Below are positions 16,986 to 26,137 of a stretch of DNA of 64,000 nt, in pieces (the stretch's first letter is position 1; each line of letters begins with the position of its first letter). The stretch covers positions 124,001 to 188,000 of the forward strand of contig NZ_JAVDDX010000003.1 of assembly GCF_030848575.1 (NCBI RefSeq), given 5' to 3'. The notes below the pieces were generated by a model. It had not been told where the DNA came from. It made no database searches and worked only from the letters and a program-made list of their open reading frames with translations. The position numbers were made by a program, and so were the translations under genes. The DNA is from Haloarcula sp. H-GB4 (lineage in GTDB: Archaea > Halobacteriota > Halobacteria > Halobacteriales > Haloarculaceae).

Positions 16986-18200
16986 CTATCCGTCAGTAAT
17001 GATCTTGGCAACCCGGTCACGGCTGAAAAGCTGTTCATCCGTCGGGATCTCCGGGTAGTGATCTCCGTTTTCATAGGTTGGCCACTCACCAAAGATCTCT
17101 GGGTAGAGTTGTTTCGCGGTCATCTCGATCTGGAACAGATTCATGATCGGGCCGTGGTATCGCATTCCGTGTGCGTACACACGGTCGGCTTGGACTGCGG
17201 CGAGCTCTTTCCCAACGCTGTGTGATGTGAGGCTTTCACGGACATCGTCCATGTTGTAGCGCGGTGTCATTCCCCAGAGGTGGAGGATTACATCAGGGTC
17301 TGCCGCCAGCATTGTTTCATAGCCGACCGAACCCCAGAGACCGTCCCACGTTGCATCCTCGAAAGCATCGTTGGCTCCGAGCGGACGCGTGTCGGCGAGC
17401 CAGAAGCCAGGGCGGTTCAGGTGATACGTCCAAAACTGGCCGTCGCCAAGTGTAACCCGAACCGCTGTCGGTCGGTCTTCTTCCGGTGGAAGGTCCGTCT
17501 GGATGGTATTTATGAGCTCATTGTGAACGGCTCTGAGCTGTTGGTAACGCTTTCGCTCCCGAAACACGGTGGCAACACGACCGAAAAGTTCCCACAGCGT
17601 GTAATACTGGTAGTTCCCACTGTAGGGTTCCTGCGGGTCACCGTGTGTTCCGCTGTAGAAATTTCCGAAAAAGGGTCCAATGTTGTCGACAATTTCCTCG
17701 ATATCGCCCATATTCCAGTTCTCTTGGGTAATCGCCCATGCAGGATCGAGGAAGTGAACGTCGCTACCGAGGCTGTAGAAGAACTCCTTGCTGAAATTAT
17801 CGTAGGGATTCGGAAGGTCTTCCCACTCAAAAGAGACACCAGAAAGTCTCTCGTAGTAGTGGTTCATTGCTGGCCCAGCCATATCCGGTACGAACATCGA
17901 ATTGACCGCGTTACCGTGATTGAGCGCAACTAACATATCTGCATACTGATTGTACATCGTGAAGACGTTCTCCGGGACGGAGTCGAATTCGACTTCCCCG
18001 ACAGGAGAAAGTGAGGCAGTGTAGAGGCCGCTATCTGATGGGGTTGATGTGCCCGTTTCACCACTGTCCGATGTAGCTGTACTGGATGGTTCGCCACCGT
18101 CACTGGAACAGCCAGCGAGTATCGACGTGCCAAGCAGCACACTACTGCCGGAAAGGTAGTCGCGCCGTGTGAGACTACCCGTGTCGCCTGTCTTATCCAT
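16986..18200 (-). CDS. ABC transporter substrate-binding lipoprotein, iron/siderophore type
   Basis: The 404-residue product starts with a twin-arginine signal (TRRDYLSGSSVLLGTSILAGC) ending in a lipobox cysteine near residue 31, then a Ser/Thr/Gly linker. The mature part follows the helical-backbone periplasmic binding fold of Fe3+-siderophore and cobalamin receptors: VPENVFTMYNQYADMLVALN, a middle helix with YTLWELFGRVATVFRERKRY, and YETMLAADPDVILHLWGMTP in the second lobe. It would hand substrate to an ABC permease that is not in the window. A DtxR/IdeR-like box sits 4-17 bases before the start codon, consistent with iron control. It converges with the nuoB-like gene (24-base gap). Confidence 0.88.
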   Translation of the reverse strand: MDKTGDTGSLTRRDYLSGSSVLLGTSILAGCSSDGGEPSSTATSDSGETGTSTPSDSGLYTASLSPVGEVEFDSVPENVFTMYNQYADMLVALNHGNAVNSMFVPDMAGPAMNHYYERLSGVSFEWEDLPNPYDNFSKEFFYSLGSDVHFLDPAWAITQENWNMGDIEEIVDNIGPFFGNFYSGTHGDPQEPYSGNYQYYTLWELFGRVATVFRERKRYQQLRAVHNELINTIQTDLPPEEDRPTAVRVTLGDGQFWTYHLNRPGFWLADTRPLGANDAFEDATWDGLWGSVGYETMLAADPDVILHLWGMTPRYNMDDVRESLTSHSVGKELAAVQADRVYAHGMRYHGPIMNLFQIEMTAKQLYPEIFGEWPTYENGDHYPEIPTDEQLFSRDRVAKIITDG

Positions 18201-18203
18201 ATT

Positions 18204-18217
18204 TTAGGTTGTCCTAA
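18204..18217 (-). promoter_or_regulatory. DtxR/IdeR-like iron box TTAGG-N4-CCTAA
   Basis: The sequence TTAGGTTGTCCTAA is a perfect inverted repeat with a 4-base centre and closely matches the first 14 bases of the DtxR consensus. It lies just before the start codon of the binding lipoprotein and downstream of a TATA-like stretch (about 18221-18231), where a bound repressor would block transcription. DtxR-family regulators (Idr, SirR, TroR) exist in haloarchaea; which one acts here is not known. Confidence 0.65.
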
Positions 18218-18257
18218 TCCTGTGTATATGACTTTCGAATTAATCGGACATCTGCAG

Positions 18258-18432
18258 CTAGGTATACGAAAGGATCTTGACGGTGAGGAAGAAACCAAGT
18301 CCGAATGCGGTGAGATACAACCACGCTCCCGACGACAACGTTGATTACTGACAGGGCGACCCAGAACACCCAGACAGCACCACTACTCACCGAGGACGTT
18401 CCATGATGACTCCCGAACGGCGGGTTACGCAT
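18258..18432 (-). pseudogene. Possible frameshifted small membrane protein
   Basis: The minus strand reads MRNPPFGSHHG, then a hydrophobic helix (SGAVWVFWVALSVINVV). After a frame change near 18335 it reads a second helix (AWLYLTAFGLGFFLTVKILS) up to a TAG at 18258. Together they look like one two-helix miniprotein broken by an indel. It may equally be chance. Confidence 0.3.
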
Positions 18433-19207
18433 CGTCAGCTCCAGTTAGCCTCCGACAGGTAATCGGTTCCACTGTGGATGTTCTGTGCCTTGCTTGCAGT
18501 ACGAGTGACTGACCACGTTATTACTGCAGTAGATGTTGATCAATTTCAATCTGTGACAGAATTCCTCGGTATTTTGCTGTGCCTACTATATCTCCCCACT
18601 TTTTACTTGTAAACATACCACCGCATAATCTCTATAGGACAAATACGATCATAACAGTGGTAACGGCAAAAAATGAGTATGCGGGGTCAAAATATCAGGC
18701 TGGAATAGATAACTTTGAAACCATACTCGTCATTTATATCTACAGATAGTAATATCTTGAAGATAGGTTGACTTAGATGATAACAGATAGGTAAATTCAA
18801 CCCTATATGGTGCCTGTAGAATCAAATCAGTAAGGCTCTATATCAAACACAATTGTCAATACACGGCTTTCGAGGGTTTGTCGAGCTCGCTGGGATATAT
18901 ATAACATCTGTACAGATGTTATTACGCTCCGGCTTTATGCCTAGGCCACAGCTTTTTAAATGACACCTGGTGCGCTGTATTGTAAATCTTCGTTAGGCCT
19001 CTCAGCTAACTATGGCTCGCAAAAACAGATCTTCAATCCCGGATAGGTGAGCGGAGTGGTGCCTCTTCTGGAAATCCATTCGAAATACTATCTGTGATCA
19101 CGCTGTACTCAGTCCTGACTGGGATGACATAACAACCGTTATCGGCACATAACTCAGTCTCAAGACAATGAGCCAGCGGTGGGATTAGATAAATCCGAAC
19201 GATTCTG
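18433..19207. other. AT-rich intergenic stretch with a long palindrome
   Basis: No supported gene. The sequence is notably AT-rich, with the 22-base perfect palindrome at 18901-18922 and a weaker inverted repeat GTTAG-N9-CTAAC near 18994-19012. The minus-strand frame at 19033-19299 overlaps the next gene and looks non-coding. Confidence 0.5.
18901..18922. repeat. 22-bp perfect palindrome
   Basis: ATAACATCTG followed by TACAGATGTTAT is its own reverse complement over 22 bases. Chance expectation for one this long in 64 kb is about 0.015. It lies in an AT-rich gap about 1.4 kb from the nearest start codon on its right (20278, minus strand) and 700 bases from the one on its left (18200). It could be an operator, a recombination site or a hairpin; no T-run terminator follows. 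Confidence 0.8.
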
Positions 19208-20278
19208 TTACAGCTCGACGATATCGCCGCTCTCCGCGGCTTCGTGAATTGCTCGGATAACTCGCATATCTTGGAGCCCATGGCGGCCGTCCGGGACAAT
19301 GTCAGCGCCAGTCAGAACGCGATCAGCGAAGTAATCGAACTCCTCCCGCATTTCGTCCTCTGCGTCAACGTTCTCGTGTTCGACAGTTACTGTGGTCTCG
19401 TTCCGAGACAGGTGGAGGTTTACTTTCCCGTGGAATGCTGGACGGAGCTCAATCTGCCCGTCCGTTCCAGTTATCTTCAATTGCGTATCACTGTGGGCGT
19501 TCTGGCTATCGGTCGTAACCATCTTCACACCGTCTTCGAGCACAAGCAATGCCCCAGAGCGCTCATCAGGCACGTCTTCGAAGGCCTCTCCATGAGATTC
19601 CATCTGTGACTGCACCGCCAGTGGTTCTCGTTCGAGCAAGAAGCGAGTCGTATTAATCGAGTAAATCCCTAGGTCCATCACTGAGGTGCCATATCCTGAC
19701 AGGTCCGGATCGAGCCGCCACTGGTCTGTGTCCGGATTCATTTCAAGCAATGGCTGGCTGTTGTTGCCGTAGACGGATACTGGCTCGCCGATGAATCCGT
19801 CTTCGATGAGTTCTTTTGCACGCCTGACCGCGGGGTCAGTCTGCATTCGATAGGCAATCATCAGCGGCACAGCGGCGTCCTCACATACTTCAACCATTTC
19901 CTCCGCCCGTTCGACTGTTGACTCCATCGGTTTCTCACATAGGACTGCCTTGTCTAACTCCGCGGCTGTCTTTGCGTATTCTAGGTGCAAAGCGTTCGGT
20001 GTCCCAATGTAGATGGCATCAAACGCGTCGGACACCTCCCCGTCATGGAACTCTTCGTAACTGATCCCATGGTCCACACCGTTCTCGTTGGCGAGACGTT
20101 TAGCTTTCTCCGAGGAACTACTCACAAACGTCGTGACTTCACCCAGATCAGAGTCTTGGATTGCGGGGAACGCTAGATCGATTGTCCACCAGCCGAGGCC
20201 CAATAGTGCGTACCGGACCGTTCCGTCCGTTGTAGTTTCCCAGTCACGCTCGTTATAGGTGTCAACCCAATCTTTCAT
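19208..20278 (-). CDS. gfo6: Gfo/Idh/MocA sugar dehydrogenase, Gfo6/XacA (D-xylose dehydrogenase) type
   Basis: The 356-residue product starts at MKDWVDTYNERDW; codons upstream to 20479 are not Rossmann-like. The N-terminal NAD(P)-binding part begins YALLGLGWWTIDLAFPAI and continues with VTTFVSSSSEKAKRLA. The catalytic lysine motif is LCEKPMEST, and the C-terminal beta-sheet dimer domain includes QWRLDPDLSGYG and SVMDLGIYSINTTRFLL. From memory this pattern closely resembles the haloarchaeal D-xylose 1-dehydrogenase (Gfo6 of Haloarcula, XacA of Haloferax), which oxidises xylose to xylonolactone. No other pentose gene is adjacent, so it could be a paralogue acting on another sugar. It is monocistronic, with long gaps on both sides. 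Confidence 0.82.
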   Translation of the reverse strand: MKDWVDTYNERDWETTTDGTVRYALLGLGWWTIDLAFPAIQDSDLGEVTTFVSSSSEKAKRLANENGVDHGISYEEFHDGEVSDAFDAIYIGTPNALHLEYAKTAAELDKAVLCEKPMESTVERAEEMVEVCEDAAVPLMIAYRMQTDPAVRRAKELIEDGFIGEPVSVYGNNSQPLLEMNPDTDQWRLDPDLSGYGTSVMDLGIYSINTTRFLLEREPLAVQSQMESHGEAFEDVPDERSGALLVLEDGVKMVTTDSQNAHSDTQLKITGTDGQIELRPAFHGKVNLHLSRNETTVTVEHENVDAEDEMREEFDYFADRVLTGADIVPDGRHGLQDMRVIRAIHEAAESGDIVEL

Positions 20279-20969
20279 ACGAATTTGTTTTAAACGCTCA
20301 GCGCTAAAAACTTCGGATTCCGGACACGCAAACACCACGCTGGCAGTAGAAACACGTAGACTTTCGGTACAACTCCGACCGACCGAGTCCTTCTTGATGG
20401 CGATACTTGATGGTGTTCCTGGTTTTGATCGATTCCGCGTTTGATCTGCTGGCGAGTGAATTGATGCCGCCGGAGTCAATCACTACTCGGTACTGTGATG
20501 TCGTTACAAGCGACTCTGTCCTTTACTCAGGTGCCATTATACTCTTTCTCACTACGGGAAAAGTAGGGAGAAATCACTGGTCAAACACTCTCGTTCAGAC
20601 AGTTAAGGTGGTATTATGTGAGTAGGTGTAACCTAATAAATATGAATCTGCCAAAATCATCCGTATCTTGTTCACTCTGTGAAGGTATTATATAAATATA
20701 ACTTAGAACATGTGCTCGACTGACATATGAATTAATACTTGGTATGTTACGTGGTGTCGAATTCTGTGGATCGCATCTCCACGAATTAATAGTGGGCTTG
20801 ACGAAGGTCTCCGATTATTTTATTCCGCATAACTCTCAGCTACAACCGTCTCTCACATATAAATATAAACTCTATATTCGACCGTGGTGTAGCCGTAGCA
20901 AGCTCATATTCATGTTTCGAGGAAGTGGATCATTACCACACTGATACATCTGACAGGGAGCCACAGTGA
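20279..20969. other. AT-rich intergenic stretch
   Basis: No supported gene. The part from 20600 to 20960 is strongly AT-rich, unlike the coding DNA around it. Short frames at 20407-20625 and 20744-20944 lack acidic composition or motifs. I see no repeat or RNA-like fold. Confidence 0.5.
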
Positions 20970-22115
20970 ATGAACGACAACGCAAACCAAACATCGATCT
21001 CAGGAGGAAATGTTGTTACGCCAACAGCTGTAGTAGAGAACGGGACAGTGACGTTCTCTGACGGAAAAATAGTCTCAGTGGAAGCAGAATCTCATGCCAA
21101 CCCCGATATTGATGCGACGGGTAAATATATTCTACCTGGATTGGTAGATCTCCATGGTGATGACATCGAACGGCACCTTTTTCCAAGAGAAGGGGAGCGC
21201 GTCGATACAGCTATCGCTCTAGATCGATGTGATATTGCTAATGCCAGCGCTGGCGTTACGACAAAATATCACGCTATCTCGTTCGAAGACGTTCCAGATG
21301 ATAACCGGAGTATCGAATTAGCCCGCCGCCTCGCAGAGCAGATACGAAATTTCAACTCCGAAACTGGCGCCCGAGTCGATAATAGACTCCATATGCGGTG
21401 TGAGATAACTAATGAAACGGCAGTTGAGGCTGTTTCGCAAGAAATCAAATCAGGGGGCGACCTCGTTTCCTTGGTCTCACATGTTCCCGGAACAGGTCCG
21501 CTCGCTAGCGAAAATACACTTGCGCAACGCTATGACCACCCTGACGGGGAATTAGAAACCAGCCTTCAAGCCCTCAAAACACGCCGTAGTGGTGTCTCCG
21601 AGGCAGAACTGATATCGCGCGCACGAGGGATCACAGAATTAGCACGGAGTAGAAACATGCCGGTCGCCTCACACGACGATGGAACTGTTGCGAGTGTAGA
21701 TAACGTCGCTGCCATCGGGGTCGACATCAGTGAATACCCGCCATCTCACCGTGTTGCGCAGCGTGCAACCGAGCTAAATCTGACCGTTGCGATGGGTGCG
21801 CCGAATGTGGTTCGCGGTGGGAGCCTGTGTGACGGGCCCGATGCGTCTCAGGCAATCAAAGACGACGTCGTCGACATCCTTTGTAGCGACTTTCGTCCGC
21901 AGTCACTGCTCAGCTCTGTTTTCATTGAAAACGATGAGCCGCTCAAAGACCGGGTGTTACGTGTTTCTACTGCGCCAGCTGCTGCTGCCGGCCTGTACGA
22001 CAGAGGACGGTTGGAGTGCGGGGCAAGGGCAGATATTATTATCGCTGATCCAGATCCGTCTCCATCCATAGTACGAACATATGTTGCCGGCGACGAAGTG
22101 TATTATTCGGCATAG
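20970..22115 (+). CDS. phnM: PhnM-like amidohydrolase (RPnTP diphosphohydrolase family)
   Basis: The 381-residue product is an amidohydrolase-fold enzyme. The metal site begins LPGLVDLHGDDIERHLFPREG (residues about 54-74), where PhnM has His-Gly/Asn-Asp-Asp. Further family phrases are AGVTTKYHAISFEDV, MPVASHDDGT, and MGAPNVVRGGSLCDG near residue 275. In the C-P lyase pathway PhnM cleaves ribose 1-methylphosphonate 5-triphosphate to the 5-phosphate and pyrophosphate. No phnGHIJKL or transporter gene is near, which is odd because PhnM alone does not use phosphonates. Its codons end in A or T more often than those of its neighbours (GCT, GAT, AAA), which hints at acquisition. Family confident, pathway role doubtful. 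Confidence 0.85.
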   Translation: MNDNANQTSISGGNVVTPTAVVENGTVTFSDGKIVSVEAESHANPDIDATGKYILPGLVDLHGDDIERHLFPREGERVDTAIALDRCDIANASAGVTTKYHAISFEDVPDDNRSIELARRLAEQIRNFNSETGARVDNRLHMRCEITNETAVEAVSQEIKSGGDLVSLVSHVPGTGPLASENTLAQRYDHPDGELETSLQALKTRRSGVSEAELISRARGITELARSRNMPVASHDDGTVASVDNVAAIGVDISEYPPSHRVAQRATELNLTVAMGAPNVVRGGSLCDGPDASQAIKDDVVDILCSDFRPQSLLSSVFIENDEPLKDRVLRVSTAPAAAAGLYDRGRLECGARADIIIADPDPSPSIVRTYVAGDEVYYSA

Positions 22116-22174
22116 CTAATCGGTACGCGTACTGCGTGAAAATTAGGTTCGGAACCAAAACGTTGTTATTTGAG

Positions 22175-22813
22175 CTACCCGCTGTCCGGCGCTTCCCGCT
22201 CAACTGACCAGTGATACACGGAACACGCGCCTGCAACACCCACAACTAGGGAGAACAGTCCTAAAACCATGCTCCCGGAAAGTGAGAACGCGATAGAGGC
22301 AGCGAGGACCATTGCACCCAGCACCGAGACAGCTGCATAATACTGATACCACGGTCGATTATCTACCTCCTCCCCCTCAGAGCGGTCGAGGTACTTTTCG
22401 AAGTCGTTGGCCTTCTCGGTAAGGGTAATATGCCCACGGTCTTGGTTAAAATCGACGACACCGATATCGTCCATCTTCGGGAGATGGCACTGGTAAAGCC
22501 CTACGTACACGCGCTTGCGCTCGCTCGATGTCAGCGCATCAGTTGTGGTCTCGTTCTCGATGGCCGCGACGTGTTCTGCAAGTTCTCCAAGAGAGACCTG
22601 TTCATCTCGTTCTCGAAGAAAATGGAGGACCTCTCTACGGCGGCTGTTTTTCAGTATCTCAAAGATAACGTCCAGAGATGCACTAGGGTCGTCCTGCTTT
22701 TGTGATGCTGCTTGGTCGGCACTGTTTTCGTTCTCCTTTGGCGCTGGGACGGAATCATCGCTTAGTTCATTATTCGGTTCTGCTTTCGTTTGTGCGGTGT
22801 CTTTGACTCCCAT
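22175..22813 (-). CDS. Membrane-anchored winged-helix protein (DUF7344-like)
   Basis: The 212-residue product starts at MGVKDTAQTK. After an acidic, disordered leader of about 45 residues comes a winged helix (residues about 47-140) with SRRREVLHFLRER, LGELAEHVAAIEN, ERKRVYVGLYQCHLPKMDDIGVVDF and a wing with GHITLT. Two membrane helices follow (YYAAVSVLGAMVLAASIAF and MVLGLFSLVVGVAGAC). It shares its order of parts and many residues with the protein at 52484-53038, so they are paralogues of a family numerous in haloarchaea. The DNA-binding part faces the cytoplasm while tethered to the membrane; targets are unknown. Confidence 0.8.
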   Translation of the reverse strand: MGVKDTAQTKAEPNNELSDDSVPAPKENENSADQAASQKQDDPSASLDVIFEILKNSRRREVLHFLRERDEQVSLGELAEHVAAIENETTTDALTSSERKRVYVGLYQCHLPKMDDIGVVDFNQDRGHITLTEKANDFEKYLDRSEGEEVDNRPWYQYYAAVSVLGAMVLAASIAFSLSGSMVLGLFSLVVGVAGACSVYHWSVEREAPDSG

Positions 22814-23601
22814 ATTTACCCACTTCCTGTGTGCTGCGACATCGTCCACCCGTCTGGAATTGCGCTCACACAGCCCCCCGGCTGTATCGACGGAGCGTTA
22901 CGCTGTCTGCCAGCATTTCAAATCAACATCACCTTGCCACTTAATACTTTGTTATGTAATATATTGAATAGTTTTTCTCTGATTACCATCGGGGATAGTC
23001 AGTAGCTGCGTTGGTATTCTGGGAGTAACAGTGTTCTTGGAATCAATCTCCGGTGATCCACGGTAAGACGCCGTTTCGGAATGTGTTGAGACACAATAGA
23101 GATATAGAATGGACGTTTCAATTCCTGAGGGGCGGATATATTACCGTTATACGCTATCACTCTGTCTATGATTGTACAGGATAAATCATCGCGTATACCG
23201 TCTATTGCTGTCGGCTGTTCAAGTAACGTAATCCTATGCATCGCAATTGAACGGCTACCTCCACCGCTAAATGCCTTCTACGTACGAACCCTTGATGGAA
23301 CTTTACTTGGCTGGTCGTCAGCAATTGGAACCTCACGAACTCTGCAGTGTCTGCTGTAGATCGGTTGTTGACTGGTTGCCGAATACGCAGGTGAAACGCG
23401 CGATCTGTGAACCAGAGGGGAGGGAGACATTACTCACCATATACTCAGTATGCAGGGTAATCAACCGAAATGGTGTATGGCTACGAAGCGATACCAAGCG
23501 ACACGAGCGAAACAATTAACCACAGGCACATGGAATATCACTGTACACGAGTTTGTGTCCAAGAAAAGTAGTTGGTACACTCGTGCATACGAATAGATAC
23601 G
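22814..23601. other. Intergenic stretch, no supported gene
   Basis: The 788 bases hold several overlapping short frames (22999-23241 minus, 23168-23359 and 23271-23519 plus, 23333-23515 minus), none with acidic composition or motif. They could be remnants of decayed genes. No repeat or RNA is seen. Confidence 0.45.
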
Positions 23602-23883
23602 ATGGCAGACTTTGATCAGTGGGACGAAGTGAGCTACGTAATCAGCTCACGGTATCGAGTCGAGACTCTCCGACGGTTGTCAGAAGGCCCTGCGACACCG
23701 TCGTTAATCGCGGACGATAGAGAAATGAGTATTGCTCACGTTTCACGCGCCTTGCAAGAGCTTCGTGAGTCGGAACTGGTTGATCTACTAGTTTCGGAAG
23801 ATCGGAAGAAAGGCCGTGTGTACGACATTACTGAGAAGGGTGTCGATATTTGGGAAACAATCGAACGGAAGAATATGGCATAA
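23602..23883 (+). CDS. Small winged-helix DNA-binding protein
   Basis: The 93-residue product starts at MADFDQWDEV; the ATG 10 codons earlier is less likely. A single winged helix fills it: ISSRYRVETLRRLSEGPATP (helix 1-2), ADDREMSIAHVSRALQELRE (recognition helix), then a wing with DRKKGRVYDITEKG and a final helix. It is of the ArsR/MarR-like type common as stand-alone regulators in haloarchaea. No cofactor or metal ligand is evident. The neighbours do not tell its target. Family-level call is good; function unknown. Confidence 0.78.
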   Translation: MADFDQWDEVSYVISSRYRVETLRRLSEGPATPSLIADDREMSIAHVSRALQELRESELVDLLVSEDRKKGRVYDITEKGVDIWETIERKNMA

Positions 23884-23937
23884 CCGTCGCGGCTCGGACT
23901 CATACCGATATGATCGTACAGGTGCGCCGACTTAGAA

Positions 23938-24291
23938 TCATCCCTGTCCTTCTTCGGTTCGAATTGAGATTGTAACTGTAGCCGGAGCTGGATAGCCCGA
24001 GTACACGCGACTCTGTGAGATCAATTCCGGTATTGAGTCACAACTTGGTGTGATTTCCACAGGTCCAGCTAACGACCGTCGGTTAATTGAGACGCCAACG
24101 AACGATATCGATTCACTACGACTGTGGCTGTCAGTTCGCATTTTGACGGATGCGTCTGGTGGTAAACGAATGCTACCCATTCCAAGATATCGCCGAACGA
24201 AAGCCGCTCTTCGATCTTGAATGCAAAGGGTCTCTACCGGCGGGTATAGCGGTCGTAACAATAATGATTTGTAACCTACCTGCGTACGCAT
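23938..24291 (-). CDS. Doubtful hypothetical protein
   Basis: The 117-codon frame starts within two bases of the divergent CARDB gene start. The C-terminal half (SISFVGVSINRRSLAGPVEI, YSGYPAPATVTISI) reads like beta strands of a secreted domain, but the N-terminal half is basic and not protein-like. It may be a fragment of a lost secreted protein or simply non-coding. Confidence 0.25.
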   Translation of the reverse strand: MRTQVGYKSLLLRPLYPPVETLCIQDRRAAFVRRYLGMGSIRLPPDASVKMRTDSHSRSESISFVGVSINRRSLAGPVEITPSCDSIPELISQSRVYSGYPAPATVTISIRTEEGQG

Positions 24292-26137
24292 GTTGTCAAT
24301 AGGTTATGGAAAATTACTGATTGGGTGCGTCGCTGGACTGTTAGTCCTTGGAGGCGCTACGCTAGGGCTTGGAATCGGTGGCTTCGCCGATGTGCCGGCA
24401 GATTCGGCGACCACTGTGGACGAGGACGAACTGGAAATACGTGCTGTGCAGACTCCGACCGAAATTCGGCCGGACGAGCCACTGCATGTACAACTTCGGA
24501 TTACAAACACGGGGTCGGAACCGACAACGAAACAAGTAAGACTACGATTGAACGGGGACGGAGATCAACAGCCTCCCGAAACAGTAGCAACAAAACAAGT
24601 AGAGGCTTCGGCAGCTGAACTGACGAACGTGACTCTGGCTGTCGAGCCTGAGCAACTCAGTTCCGGAGAGTACACGTACGGTGTTGCTGTCGGTGAATCA
24701 TCGTCCCCGAAGGCAACTGGGAATGTGGCTGTCCTCACCCCTCCTACGTTTGTACTCGAGGATACCACTGAAAACGCGACTATCGTCCGTGGAACGAACG
24801 CTTCAGTCCGAGCAAACCTGACCAATGTCGGTGCATATCGTGGCGTCCAAACCGTTCGAATCGCTATCGACGAGGACCAAAACGGCCAATACACCGATGC
24901 TGAAACGCTGAACGAGAGCGTATACTCGCTTGCGGGCGGCCAGAGTCAGGTGAGTACTACCACGGTCCACACCACTGATATGTCTCCTGGGCAATATCAG
25001 TACAAGATCACCACGGAAAACACAACAACGACTGGCACACTCTCTGTCCAGCAACCGGCGACGTTCAAAGTGCAGAACACGACCACACCGGCCAACGTGA
25101 CAAAAGGCGAAACCGCCAATGTCTCCGTAGTCGTCAAGAACGTTGGTGATGTGGACGGCACCGACAACGTCACAATCCGCAGTGATGCGCTAAATACCAC
25201 CTATTCACGCTCCGTTTCACTTGCTGCCAACGAAACGACAACGGTGTCTATTGGCGTGAATACGACAAATTTGAGCCGTGGGACACACAACCATTCTCTC
25301 GGAACTGGTACCGACACAGAAGCTGTCTCCATGACAGTCGAAGATAGTCATTTTGAGGTGTCGGATCTGGATGGACCAAATGTTCTGTACGTCGGCGATG
25401 TGGCTGTGTTCTCCGCGGACGTAACGAATACCGGTAACATAACTGGAGCCCAATCGATCCAGCATCGGATCGACAGCGATGACGATGATCGACCGGAGGC
25501 CTATGGAGTCGATAGAAACGTCACGCTTGCACCCGGCGAGTCGACTCGCGTTCAGTTCGAGATCGAATATACGGTAACTGACTCGACAGAGTACCCCGTA
25601 GAACCCTTGAGGCTGCAGACGTACGTCTATGGAATTTATTCAGAAGACGCGCGTGCGTCCACAGCTATGTCGGTCAAGCCGTCTTGGGCAAAAGACGGAG
25701 GGTCAAGCGGTTCCGGTGGAAGTACCAGTGTCTCTGAGGGTGATCGTGCTTCGCTTGACGAAATAACTCAAGACAAGTACGGACTCTACTATGATGAGGT
25801 GAGTAGTGAAACGAAGCGCCAAGTCGAAGAGATCCACGAACGCCAACCGTTCGCAGACGGTCTTGCAGCCGCAGAGGTGCGGACGCGTGAGGAAATAGCT
25901 CGGCAAGAGTATGATGCCGATGTGAAAGCCGGCGAGAAGTTTAATTTCACTAAATTAGAAATCGAAACTCAACAGAATGTCGAAGCGGACTTCGATGCAC
26001 AGTTCCAGACCGATTCTGGCGACCGAATTGAGTCATGGGACGAACTGGCCAACGATACATATGGGTCGTCATACGAAAATCTAACCGCTAGTCGCCAGGC
26101 GGACATCAGGACGACGTATCAGGACCAATTCGAGTAA
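24290..26137 (+). CDS. Secreted CARDB-repeat surface protein with a C-terminal helical repeat
   Basis: The 615-residue product starts with a hydrophobic signal or anchor (LLIGCVAGLLVLGGATLGLGIG, residues 9-30). About four CARDB-type Ig domains follow, with the repeated phrases LRITNTGSEPTTKQVRLRLN, RANLTNVGAYRGVQTVRI, VVVKNVGDVDGTDNVTI and ADVTNTGNITGAQSI. It is rich in N-glycosylation sequons (N-x-S/T). After a Gly/Ser linker (about 466-480) the C-terminus turns helical and acidic. It holds two related 34-residue units at about 488-521 and 582-615 (common pattern DE-x4-D-x-YG-x2-Y-x3-S). No C-terminal anchor is seen. It stands alone and is probably external; partner unknown. Confidence 0.8.
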   Translation: MLSIGYGKLLIGCVAGLLVLGGATLGLGIGGFADVPADSATTVDEDELEIRAVQTPTEIRPDEPLHVQLRITNTGSEPTTKQVRLRLNGDGDQQPPETVATKQVEASAAELTNVTLAVEPEQLSSGEYTYGVAVGESSSPKATGNVAVLTPPTFVLEDTTENATIVRGTNASVRANLTNVGAYRGVQTVRIAIDEDQNGQYTDAETLNESVYSLAGGQSQVSTTTVHTTDMSPGQYQYKITTENTTTTGTLSVQQPATFKVQNTTTPANVTKGETANVSVVVKNVGDVDGTDNVTIRSDALNTTYSRSVSLAANETTTVSIGVNTTNLSRGTHNHSLGTGTDTEAVSMTVEDSHFEVSDLDGPNVLYVGDVAVFSADVTNTGNITGAQSIQHRIDSDDDDRPEAYGVDRNVTLAPGESTRVQFEIEYTVTDSTEYPVEPLRLQTYVYGIYSEDARASTAMSVKPSWAKDGGSSGSGGSTSVSEGDRASLDEITQDKYGLYYDEVSSETKRQVEEIHERQPFADGLAAAEVRTREEIARQEYDADVKAGEKFNFTKLEIETQQNVEADFDAQFQTDSGDRIESWDELANDTYGSSYENLTASRQADIRTTYQDQFE

